From NCBI GenBank assembly GCA_020851325.1, contig JADZCY010000254.1, positions 1 to 42,156 of the forward strand: 42,156 bases of DNA, written 5' to 3'. The position numbers were made by a program, and so were the translations under genes. The notes below the pieces were generated by a model. It saw only the letters and a program-made list of their open reading frames with translations, made no database searches and was not told where the DNA came from. The stretch comes from Acidobacteriota bacterium. Its GTDB lineage: Bacteria > Acidobacteriota > Vicinamibacteria > Vicinamibacterales > UBA2999. Shown here in pieces: positions 6,222-12,483 of the stretch. Positions within the stretch are counted from its first letter, which is position 1. Every line of letters starts with the position of its first letter.

Positions 6222-7208
6222 ATGGAACGACACGGCGAAATCGTCCGGCAATGGCGCATCCTGATGGCGCTCGAAGGCGCCACCCGCGGGCTCACCCTGG
6301 CGGACATTCAGGAGGCCGCGGCCGACGACGTCTCGTCGCGGACCATTCGCCGCGACCTCACGGCGCTGGCCCAGGCCGGCTTTCCGGTGGAGAACCACAA
6401 GACGGCGGACGGCGTCCGCTTCACGCTCAACCGCGAGGTGTTCGGCGGCCTGGCCTCGGCCGGCTTGTCACTGTCCGAACTCTGCGCGCTGTATCTGAGC
6501 CGGCAACTGCTGGCGGCGCTGGCCGGCGGTCCGTTCCACGACAGCCTGACCTCCGCCTTCGACAAGATCACCGACGCGCTCCCCCCGGCGTTGTGGCGCT
6601 TTGTCGATCACCTGCCGTCGGCGCTCACCGCCAAGGCCCCGGCGCTCCGCGCGCCCGCTGCCACGCCGCGACTGCTCGACACGGTGATGTCGGCCATCCT
6701 CTCGCATCGCCGCGTCCGCATGCGCTATCACTCGTTCGCCAGCGCGCAGGTCAAGGACTATCTCGTCGAGCCGTATCGCCTCGCCTACGCGCAAGGCACG
6801 CTGTATCTCTTCGCCTTCGTCCCCGCCTACGGCGAGATGCGCACGTTCGCCGTGCAGCGCATCACCAGCCTGACGATGACGGAGGAGGCGTTCGATCCGC
6901 GGGACGCCGGGCACGGGCCGGCGTTTCCGGATTCGCTGTCGGCCTTCTCGGGCACGCCCGCGCATGTGGTCGTCGAATTCACCGCCGCCGAAGCACCTTA
7001 CATCCGCGAGCGCGAGTGGCACCCGACGCAGACGCTCAGCGACCGTCCCGACGGTGGCGTCACGCTCGCCCTCGACGTGGTCGTGGACTGGGGCCTCGAG
7101 GCGTGGCTGCTGGGATTCGGCGCCGCCGCACGCGTCACCGCGCCGCCGGAGCTGGCGGAACGGCTGCGTCACAGGCTTGAAGCGGCGATCGATAGATACA
7201 GGTCTTAG
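6222..7208 (+). CDS. WYL-domain transcriptional regulator
   Basis: A 328-residue DNA-binding regulator. An N-terminal DeoR/HTH_11-like winged helix (about residues 1-65, with SRTIRRDLTALAQAGFPVE as the recognition region) is followed by a WYL domain (about 145-230). A C-terminal WCX-like segment (about 240-325) ends in the usual GLEAWLLGFGAAARV block. WYL domains sense ligands, including nucleic acids in some regulators. I chose ATG 6222 because GAGG lies 6 bases upstream; ATG 6210 in the same frame would add four residues. It is divergent from the zinc-ribbon gene, which may be its target. Its TAG stop is provided by the first and second units of a 7-bp repeat. Confidence 0.85.
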   Translation: MERHGEIVRQWRILMALEGATRGLTLADIQEAAADDVSSRTIRRDLTALAQAGFPVENHKTADGVRFTLNREVFGGLASAGLSLSELCALYLSRQLLAALAGGPFHDSLTSAFDKITDALPPALWRFVDHLPSALTAKAPALRAPAATPRLLDTVMSAILSHRRVRMRYHSFASAQVKDYLVEPYRLAYAQGTLYLFAFVPAYGEMRTFAVQRITSLTMTEEAFDPRDAGHGPAFPDSLSAFSGTPAHVVVEFTAAEAPYIREREWHPTQTLSDRPDGGVTLALDVVVDWGLEAWLLGFGAAARVTAPPELAERLRHRLEAAIDRYRS

Positions 7209-7227
7209 GTCCTAGGTCTTAGGTCCT
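7200..7227. repeat. Four-copy 7-bp tandem repeat at the WYL gene 3' end
   Basis: Units alternate AGGTCTT and AGGTCCT through 7200-7227. They are of the same sequence family as the block at 4566-4614. The TAG stop of the WYL gene (7206-7208) is formed at the junction of units 1 and 2, just as in the SPFH gene. The block can pair with itself through CCTAGG. Confidence 0.8.
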
Positions 7228-7287
7228 AGGATCAAGAGATAGATCTCGAGGTCTGAAGATCTTCAGGTCGATCACCAGCTCACAAGA
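7228..7287. other. Convergent gap with palindromes and GATC-rich sequence
   Basis: The 60 bases between the 7-bp repeat and the stop of the chemoreceptor-like gene are less GC-rich than the surroundings. They contain a perfect 14-bp palindrome CTGAAGATCTTCAG at 7253-7266 and the direct repeat GATCAAG near both ends. It could act as a terminator hairpin for either convergent gene. No ORF is present. Confidence 0.5.
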
Positions 7288-7737
7288 TCAAGAAATCGTC
7301 AGATTCGCTTGCTCCACGCCCCTGCCCGTGACCAGCCGTGTGAGATCTTTCACACCCGCCGCCATGTGTCGAATGGCATCGGCGGCATGACGCAAACGCG
7401 CGCGGCCGGTGAGCGACGGACCGATCGGGTCGCGCAGCAGCCACGATGTCTGTTGGGCCGAGGCCGCGGTGTGACGCGCCAGTCGGCGGATCTCCGCGGT
7501 GTGCGTGCCGACGGCGGCGCTGGCGCGCGCGCCGCCGGATTCCAGCGTCGCGTCGAGCACCATCAGGTTGGCTTCAAAGGCGAGATGATCGATCTCGGCC
7601 AGCAGCGCCGCCACCTGCGCCGCGGATTCGAGCCGATCGTTCATGGTCCGCGTCAGTTCGTGCAGCGCCGCGGCCGCATCCGGGCTGAGCGCGCCGGCAT
7701 CATCGGAAAGGTCGGAAGGTGTCGATTCGTGCAGCAC
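7288..7737 (-). CDS. Small soluble protein resembling a chemoreceptor signalling tip
   Basis: A 149-residue, mostly helical protein without signal peptide or membrane segment. Residues about 43-100 resemble the hairpin tip of methyl-accepting chemotaxis proteins. The stretch IDHLAFEANLMVLDATLES parallels the canonical I-x-x-IA-x-QTNLLALNAAIEAA, followed by an EIRRLARHTAASAQQT helix like the receptor's return helix. The canonical QTN/NAA/EAARAGE residues are only partly kept, so normal CheA/CheW coupling is doubtful. The start is GTG. It is divergent from the ECF sigma gene, with 66 bases between starts. Alternatives are a decayed receptor fragment or an adaptor that binds a receptor-like partner. 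Function is unknown. Confidence 0.6.
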   Translation of the reverse strand: MLHESTPSDLSDDAGALSPDAAAALHELTRTMNDRLESAAQVAALLAEIDHLAFEANLMVLDATLESGGARASAAVGTHTAEIRRLARHTAASAQQTSWLLRDPIGPSLTGRARLRHAADAIRHMAAGVKDLTRLVTGRGVEQANLTIS

Positions 7738-7789
7738 GGCAGAAGTCCCCGGACTCTCGGGGAATCGGCACGGACCGCGCGACCTTGAG

Positions 7790-7795
7790 TATGCT
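7790..7795 (+). promoter_or_regulatory. -10-like hexamer of the ECF sigma gene (TATGCT)
   Basis: TATGCT ends 8 bases before the GTG at 7804 with no ribosome site between, again predicting a nearly leaderless transcript. A small hairpin (CCCCG/CGGGG, 7747-7762) lies upstream in the divergent region. An ECF-type promoter starting with GGAAT at 7761-7765 is an alternative reading. Confidence 0.4.
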
Positions 7796-7803
7796 GTCTG
7801 GGC

Positions 7804-8430
7804 GTGGCCACCTCGACGGAACCTCCATCAGACTCCCCCGCCGCGTCGCCTGACGCCGCGCTGCTGGAGGCGCTCAAGGCCGGCGAGCCCGGCGCGTTCG
7901 AACAACTCGTGCGAACGCACGGCGGGCGACTGCTGGCCGTCACCCGCCGCCTGCTGTCCAACGAGGAAGACGCGCGCGACGCCGTGCAGGAGGCCTTTCT
8001 CAACGCCTACCGCGGCATTCAGCGCTTCGAGGGCGGTTCACTGCTCTCCACCTGGCTGCACCGGATTGCCGTCAACGCCGCCCTGATGAAACTGCGCAGC
8101 CGGCGGCGCCGGCCCGAGGAGTCGCTGGACCACCTGCTGCCGGCGTTCAACGAGAACGGCCATTTCGTCGAGCGCTTCGAAAGCCGCACCGAAGGCGCCG
8201 AAGCCGAGGTCGCCCGGGCCGAGGAACAGGCCATCGTCCGCGCCGCCATCGACGAATTGCCGGAACACTACCGAACCGTGCTGCTGTTGCGCGACATCGA
8301 AGGAATAGCGTCCACCGAAGTGGCCGAACAACTCGGGATCACGCCCAACGCCGTGAAACTCCGCCTGCACCGCGCCCGTCAGGCCCTCCGTACGCTTGTC
8401 GCACCTCGCCTGGGGAGAACTGCACGATGA
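7804..8430 (+). CDS. ECF-type RNA polymerase sigma factor
   Basis: A 208-residue sigma-70 family factor with only regions 2 and 4. Region 2 spans about residues 25-95, including RDAVQEAFLNAYRGIQRFEG and STWLHRIAVNAAL. Region 4 spans about 145-200, with ELPEHYRTVLLLRDIEG and the helix-turn-helix TEVAEQLGITPNAVKLRLHRARQ. It would direct RNA polymerase to a small regulon in response to a signal sensed by its anti-sigma partner, which overlaps its stop codon by 4 bases. The start is GTG; the N-terminal 20 residues are low-complexity. The linker between regions 2 and 4 is somewhat long and acidic. The signal and targets cannot be read from the sequence. Confidence 0.93.
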   Translation: MATSTEPPSDSPAASPDAALLEALKAGEPGAFEQLVRTHGGRLLAVTRRLLSNEEDARDAVQEAFLNAYRGIQRFEGGSLLSTWLHRIAVNAALMKLRSRRRRPEESLDHLLPAFNENGHFVERFESRTEGAEAEVARAEEQAIVRAAIDELPEHYRTVLLLRDIEGIASTEVAEQLGITPNAVKLRLHRARQALRTLVAPRLGRTAR

Positions 8431-8681
8431 CCAAGCTCACTTGTCAGGCCTGTGCCGACTTCCTCGTCGACTACCTGAGTGGCGAGATGAACGCGGACCT
8501 GCGGGCGACCTTCGAGGTGCACCTCGCCAAGTGCCGCAATTGCCGTGTGTATCTGGAGCAATACGCCGCGGTCATCAAGGCCGGGCAGTGCGCCTGCGAG
8601 CAGGAAAACGAACAGGCGGCCAACGGCTTCCCCGAGGAACTCGTCGCCGCCATTCTGCAGGCCCAGAAGGCCCACGAATAG
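8427..8681 (+). CDS. Small zinc-finger (zf-HC2) anti-sigma factor
   Basis: An 84-residue protein with the zinc anti-sigma signature H32-x3-C36-x2-C39 preceded by C9 in a typical CQACADFLVDYLSGEM opening. This domain binds ECF sigma factors and holds them inactive. It has no membrane segment, unlike many relatives, so the sensor would be cytoplasmic; two further cysteines, C55 and C57, could take part in redox sensing. It overlaps the sigma gene by ATGA, which supports translational coupling and a one-to-one pairing. Downstream come two dispersed repeats and the convergent terC-like gene. Confidence 0.85.
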   Translation: MTKLTCQACADFLVDYLSGEMNADLRATFEVHLAKCRNCRVYLEQYAAVIKAGQCACEQENEQAANGFPEELVAAILQAQKAHE

Positions 8682-8686
8682 AAGAC

Positions 8687-8748
8687 GCCTCCCCGCCTCC
8701 GCGCTACGGCGCTGCGAGCCCTGTAGGTTCCGCCTCCCGCCTCCCGGT
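8687..8748. repeat. Dispersed GC-rich element, copy B
   Basis: About 62 bases sharing boundary motifs and internal GCGCTACGGCG with copy A at 2326-2390: GCCTCC(C)CGCCT at the left and CGCCTCCCGCCTCCCG at the right. It lies between the anti-sigma gene and terC, convergent genes. Noncoding. Confidence 0.65.
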
Positions 8749-8769
8749 CTCGTTCAGCCTTCCCGCCTG

Positions 8770-8789
8770 CCCTGAGCGAAGTCGAAGGG
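8770..8789. repeat. Short interspersed motif CCCTGAGCGAAGTCGAAGGG
   Basis: A 20-base motif with complementary CCCT/AGGG ends. From memory, the same motif recurs in intergenic DNA of bacteria from several phyla, where it behaves like a REP-type element. Only one copy is present here, directly beside dispersed element copy B. I cannot count genomic copies from this window. Confidence 0.5.
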
Positions 8790-8807
8790 CCTCCCGATCT
8801 GATTCGC

Positions 8808-9533
8808 TCAGCTCTCCGCCGCCGGCGACGCTTCCGCGTCGTCATCCACCGGGCCGCGCTGGCGGGCGTAGAAATACGACAGCCCGAAGATCACCACGAT
8901 CACGCCGAGCGACAGCCACTTCGGCACCTCGAAGTGCACCCAGCCGAGACCGTGGAAATACTCCACGAGCAGCTTGATGCCGACCCACGCGATGATGATG
9001 AAGGCGCCGTCCACCAGCGCCGGATAGCGCCGCACGAGGTTCAGCAACTGGCCGATCACCAGGCGCATGGCAATGATGCCCAGCAACCCGCCGGTGATGA
9101 TCACCCACAGCTTGTTGGACATGGCGACGGCGACGAGGATGGAGTCGATCGCAAAGACGATGTCGGTGAGTTCGACCCGGGCGACGGTGGCCCAGAAGGC
9201 CGAGAGGCCCAGCCATGGCCGTGCCGGTTTGGGCGCCCGCCGACTTTCAGCGTCGCCGTGCCCGAAGAAGTGGTGATACGGCAAGTACAGCAGATACAGG
9301 CCGCCGAGAAGCCGCACCCACAGCAACTGGATCATGTAGGCGGCGCCGGCGGTGGCCAGGGCGCGGAAGGCAAAGGCGCCGAGGATGCCGTAGCGTAGCG
9401 CCTTCTGCTGTTCGGATCGCGGCAGCCCCAGAACGAGGACCGCCAGCACCATGGCGTTGTCGGCGCTCAGCAGGCCCTCGATGAGCACGAGCAGGCCGAT
9501 GGTCAGAAAGTCGGAAACGTGAACGTCGAGCAC
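8808..9533 (-). CDS. TerC family integral membrane protein
   Basis: A 241-residue membrane protein with about seven transmembrane segments. The TerC hallmarks are acidic residues within membrane helices: LIEGLLSADNAMVLAV near residues 18-33 and VELTDIVFAIDSILVAVAMS near 120-139. Family members export manganese, helping extracytoplasmic proteins acquire metal, and some confer tellurite resistance. The C-terminal tail is short, acidic and soluble. The start is GTG; a TATACT box on the minus strand ends 8 bases upstream, so the mRNA is probably nearly leaderless. Substrate here is inferred, not shown. Confidence 0.88.
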   Translation of the reverse strand: MLDVHVSDFLTIGLLVLIEGLLSADNAMVLAVLVLGLPRSEQQKALRYGILGAFAFRALATAGAAYMIQLLWVRLLGGLYLLYLPYHHFFGHGDAESRRAPKPARPWLGLSAFWATVARVELTDIVFAIDSILVAVAMSNKLWVIITGGLLGIIAMRLVIGQLLNLVRRYPALVDGAFIIIAWVGIKLLVEYFHGLGWVHFEVPKWLSLGVIVVIFGLSYFYARQRGPVDDDAEASPAAES

Positions 9534-9541
9534 GTCTTTCG

Positions 9542-9547
9542 AGTATA
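9542..9547 (-). promoter_or_regulatory. -10 hexamer of terC-like gene (TATACT)
   Basis: TATACT on the minus strand ends 8 bases before the GTG start. The gap CGAAAGAC has no convincing ribosome site. This separates terC transcription from the upstream acyltransferase operon. Confidence 0.55.
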
Positions 9548-9562
9548 TCCCGCGGCCGGTGC

Positions 9563-9615
9563 CGGCAGACGGTCTGCCGCGTCAGGGAATTCCGATTGCT
9601 GACCTCGCAATTCCC
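9563..9615 (-). terminator. Two hairpins between the MBOAT gene and terC
   Basis: Two inverted repeats follow the MBOAT stop codon in its direction of transcription. GGGAATT/AATTCCC pairs over 9585-9615 with a long loop, and a tight 8-bp stem, CGGCAGAC/GTCTGCCG, lies at 9563-9579. Neither has a U tract. Together they are the best candidate for the end of the SGNH-MBOAT transcript, or for a protein-binding site upstream of terC. Confidence 0.4.
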
Positions 9616-9636
9616 GAGGCGTCCTGAACCGTGGGG

Positions 9637-11052
9637 TTAGAACTGGAAGTAGATGAAGTCTGCCGTGCCCGCGTACAGCGTCAGAATCGCGTACACCATG
9701 CCGGCGGCCAGCACGGCTTTCGCGGTGACCGTCGGCTCGGCCACCAGCCGCCGTTCCTTCAGCCAGGCGAACACGTGCAGCGCGACGATCGGCAACAGGA
9801 AGAGGGCCCCCACCCACTCCATCGGCCCGAGCGGCCACCCGTCGAACACCAGGACGTTGGAGAGGACATGCCAGGCCTCCTCGACCGAGGGGCTGCGGAA
9901 GAACACCCACGCCACCAGCACCGTGCCCTGAACGACAAAGAACCAGGCGATGCGAAGGGCGCGGCCGGTCAGGCCGGGCCGCTCCAGGTGCAGCCCGAGC
10001 AATCGCTCCACCGCCAGCGCCACGCCGTGAATGGCGCCCCACACGATGAAGGTGTAAGCGGCGCCGTGCCACAAGCCACCGAGGAGCATCACCAGCAGCA
10101 GATTCACGTAGGTCCGCAGGCGGCCGCGACGGTTGCCGCCGAGCCCGACATAGAGATAGTCGCGCAGCCAGCGCGACAGCGTCATGTGCCAGCGTTCCCA
10201 GAAGTTCTTGAACGACGCCGCCAGGTACGGCGCGTTGAAGTTGAGCGGCAGCCGATAGCCGAGGATGAGCGCGGTCCCGCGGGCGATGTTCGAATAGCCG
10301 GCGAAGTCCGCGAAGATCTGCCCCGAGAACATCAGCGACAACCACAACGCCGACGCGCTCGTGCCATCGCGGCGCGTGATGCGCTGCCAGTGCTCGTCGA
10401 CGTACACGGCGAGGTTGTCGGCGCAGACCATCTTGAGAAAGAACCCGCCGACGATCAGCCACAGCCCCTGATGGACGACCACGGCCCGCAGGCGGCGCGG
10501 CCGTGGAATCTGCGGCACGAACTCGACGGCACGCACGATCGGGCCGGCCACCAGTTGCGGAAAGAACGCGATGAACAGGTAGAACGGCGCGAAACGGCGG
10601 AGCGGCGCCAGATGCTGGCGATACACGTCGATGGTGTAGGACATCGACTGGAACGTGTAGAAGCTGATGCCCATTGGCAGCGCCAGCGCGAACTCAGGCG
10701 GCAGTGTCCCCGTCGCGCCAAACAGATCGTGATACACCCGTAGCGCGAAGCCACCGTACTTGAAGAAGGCAAGCAGCCCGAGGTTCGTCGTGAGCGAGAT
10801 GGCGAGGACGACGCGTCGCCGCGTCTGCTGGCTGAGCGGCGTGTCGTGGATGGCGATGGCGGCGAGGTAGTCGATCGCCGAGCTCACCAGCAGAATGAGG
10901 ATGTAGACGGGAATGTGCCAGGCGTAGAAGACGGTGCTGGCGATGATGAGAACGGCGACGTAGGCCGGTTCGATCTTCCGCCGGCCGATGGTGACCCTGG
11001 CGAGAACGACCAGCGCGAACAGGAGCAGGAAGGCCCACGAAACGAAGTTCAC
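9637..11052 (-). CDS. MBOAT family O-acyltransferase (AlgI-like)
   Basis: A 471-residue polytopic membrane enzyme of the MBOAT family, which passes acyl groups across the membrane to a polysaccharide or other extracellular acceptor. Conserved blocks are present: GISFYTFQSMSYTIDVYR, FFPQLVAGPI, NFWERWHMTLSRWLRDYLY and GGLWHGAAYTFIVWGAIHG; the last holds the catalytic histidine. Around ten hydrophobic segments are spread along the protein. It overlaps the upstream SGNH-like gene by 4 bases, the same pairing as AlgI with AlgJ/AlgX-type partners. O-acetylation of an envelope or exopolysaccharide is the natural inference; no polymer synthesis genes lie nearby to name the acceptor. Confidence 0.9.
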   Translation of the reverse strand: MNFVSWAFLLLFALVVLARVTIGRRKIEPAYVAVLIIASTVFYAWHIPVYILILLVSSAIDYLAAIAIHDTPLSQQTRRRVVLAISLTTNLGLLAFFKYGGFALRVYHDLFGATGTLPPEFALALPMGISFYTFQSMSYTIDVYRQHLAPLRRFAPFYLFIAFFPQLVAGPIVRAVEFVPQIPRPRRLRAVVVHQGLWLIVGGFFLKMVCADNLAVYVDEHWQRITRRDGTSASALWLSLMFSGQIFADFAGYSNIARGTALILGYRLPLNFNAPYLAASFKNFWERWHMTLSRWLRDYLYVGLGGNRRGRLRTYVNLLLVMLLGGLWHGAAYTFIVWGAIHGVALAVERLLGLHLERPGLTGRALRIAWFFVVQGTVLVAWVFFRSPSVEEAWHVLSNVLVFDGWPLGPMEWVGALFLLPIVALHVFAWLKERRLVAEPTVTAKAVLAAGMVYAILTLYAGTADFIYFQF

Positions 11053-12029
11053 GGGATCAGCGCTCCGAGCTCGCGGACAAATGCCTCCGTCCAGGCGATG
11101 GCCGACGGTTCGTCGAGATGGTCGCCATCCTCGGACTTCAACTCCGCCGGGTGCACGGCGATGAGGGGCGCGCCGAGGCTTCTGGCGATGGCGGCGGGGC
11201 TGCCACCCATCGGCCGCGGCGTTGGCACATAGGTCAGGACCAGCCGCGCGCCACGGCGCGCCAGCGCGTCCTTGAAGCGCTGCGCCGCGCGGATCTCGTC
11301 GCGGCCCGGGCGCGGTTCCTCGATGTCACGCGGCGGCACCGGGTGCTGCCCGAGATCCCACGGCGACAGCTGCCAGGTACCGTTGGTCCGCGATCGATAG
11401 ATGACCACTTCGCGCCGCCAGGGGAAGCCGGGGCGGCCGAACAGGTCGATGAAGTTCGGGACCACCTGATGCAGGCCGCGTCGCACTTCGTGGCCGGCCT
11501 CCGCCTCGTGACGCAGTTGCCACGCCCCGAACGCATCGTCTTTCATCACGGTGCGGGCGAAGTCGGAGATGTCGTCGCGGAAGAAACCGTCGGCGTTGAC
11601 GATGACGAGTTTCGGCGTGAGGTCGAACTTCTCGATGATGGCCAGCGGAAAGCGGTCCATCTCGCGGAAGCCGAATCCCATGGCGTAGTAGCGCAGCCCG
11701 CGGGATTCGAAGAAGCCGTCGAGCACGCGCGGCCGCGCCGCGAACATCAGCCGCGAATTGCCGAGCAGCAGCACGTCGGCCCGGCGCAGGTGATCGGTGA
11801 CGGCGCTATCGGTGCCGAAGTAGATGACGTGGTGATCGACGTGGCCGCCGTGATCATTGGCCAGGTAATAGTCGTCCGAAGGGCGCTCGGCGCGGGTGAT
11901 GGCCTTGATGCGTCCGGCGTCCGGCCAGGTCAGCCACAGACCGGCGGTGACGACCAGAAGCGCGCCCAGGGTGGCAAAGAAGACGACCACCGGCGAAGGC
12001 GTCGAACCCCGTCTGTTCGCCAAAGTCAA
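11049..12029 (-). CDS. SGNH-hydrolase-like membrane-anchored partner of MBOAT
   Basis: A 326-residue protein with an N-terminal membrane anchor (about residues 14-35) and an extracytoplasmic domain. The segment LLLGNSRLMFAARP resembles the serine-containing GxS block of SGNH/GDSL-like AlgJ/AlgX or PatB proteins. DGDHLDEPSAIAW near residue 305 carries the D-x-x-H pair expected late in the fold. These proteins receive the acyl group exported by an MBOAT protein and transfer it to glycan. The ATGA overlap with the MBOAT gene supports this. The start TTG (12027-12029) overlaps a TCAAG half-site of the divergent hspR control region; AGGAA lies upstream, and TAAGAT is 9 bases away. Confidence 0.7.
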   Translation of the reverse strand: MTLANRRGSTPSPVVVFFATLGALLVVTAGLWLTWPDAGRIKAITRAERPSDDYYLANDHGGHVDHHVIYFGTDSAVTDHLRRADVLLLGNSRLMFAARPRVLDGFFESRGLRYYAMGFGFREMDRFPLAIIEKFDLTPKLVIVNADGFFRDDISDFARTVMKDDAFGAWQLRHEAEAGHEVRRGLHQVVPNFIDLFGRPGFPWRREVVIYRSRTNGTWQLSPWDLGQHPVPPRDIEEPRPGRDEIRAAQRFKDALARRGARLVLTYVPTPRPMGGSPAAIARSLGAPLIAVHPAELKSEDGDHLDEPSAIAWTEAFVRELGALIP

Positions 12030-12038
12030 GATTCCTCG

Positions 12039-12044
12039 ATCTTA
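12039..12044 (-). promoter_or_regulatory. -10 hexamer of the SGNH-MBOAT operon (TAAGAT)
   Basis: TAAGAT on the minus strand ends 9 bases before the TTG start. The intervening CGAGGAATC includes AGGAA, which could serve as a short ribosome site if transcription starts early enough. The -35 is weak. Confidence 0.4.
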
Positions 12045-12079
12045 TCCCGAGCCCATCACTTCGCCGCTGGCCGATCGTG

Positions 12080-12130
12080 ATCTTGACTTGACACGATCTG
12101 TATCAACTCCTACACTCGATCCGTGTCAAG
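12080..12130 (+). promoter_or_regulatory. hspR promoter with HspR-like operator half-sites
   Basis: A consensus promoter is visible: TTGACA at 12088-12093, a 17-base spacer and TACACT at 12111-12116. The GTG start at 12123 lies 6 bases after the -10, so the mRNA is expected to be leaderless. Half-sites of the CTTGA/TCAAG type crowd the region: ATCTTGACT (12080-12088), CTTGACAC (12087-12094), GTATCAAC (12100-12107) and GTGTCAAG (12123-12130). The second and last form a perfect 8-bp inverted repeat; the second and third form a tighter dyad over the -35. HspR proteins bind inverted CTTGA repeats and repress their own operons. Confidence 0.7.
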
Positions 12131-12476
12131 CTCAGAGCTCATCTTCATCTCCGTCGCGGCCCGCCTGCTCGACATGCACCCGCAGACGCTCCGCAAGTAC
12201 GAGCGGCTCGGGCTGGTAAGGCCCGCGCGCACGCTCGGCAGCATGCGCCTCTATTCCGAGGAGGAGATCGAACGCCTGCGCTTCATCAAGCGGCTGGTTG
12301 AGGACGAAGGCGTCAACCTCGCCGGCGTCCAGCACCTGCTCGGCATTGCCGAAGTCATGCAGCGCATCCGGCCGCTGATGGACGACGCGGTGATTCAGCG
12401 GGATGGGACGCGGCGGCGGCGCCTGCTGCGCGAACTCGCGCAGCTCAACGATCGCCTGGGATTGAGCGGGCTCTGA
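12123..12476 (+). CDS. hspR: HspR-like MerR family heat-shock repressor
   Basis: A 117-residue MerR-type DNA-binding protein. The winged helix occupies about residues 7-75: [28 protein letters not shown] followed by [31 protein letters not shown], the typical HspR layout. A short C-terminal helix rich in arginine follows. HspR represses chaperone genes, with DnaK often acting as corepressor. It is the first gene of an operon with dnaJ/cbpA, clpB and ftsH, starting 7 bases before dnaJ, which strongly supports the heat-shock role. The GTG start is fixed by the promoter 6 bases upstream. The operator-like half-sites imply autoregulation. Confidence 0.9.
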   Translation: MSSSELIFISVAARLLDMHPQTLRKYERLGLVRPARTLGSMRLYSEEEIERLRFIKRLVEDEGVNLAGVQHLLGIAEVMQRIRPLMDDAVIQRDGTRRRRLLRELAQLNDRLGLSGL

Positions 12477-12483
12477 GGCGGCC

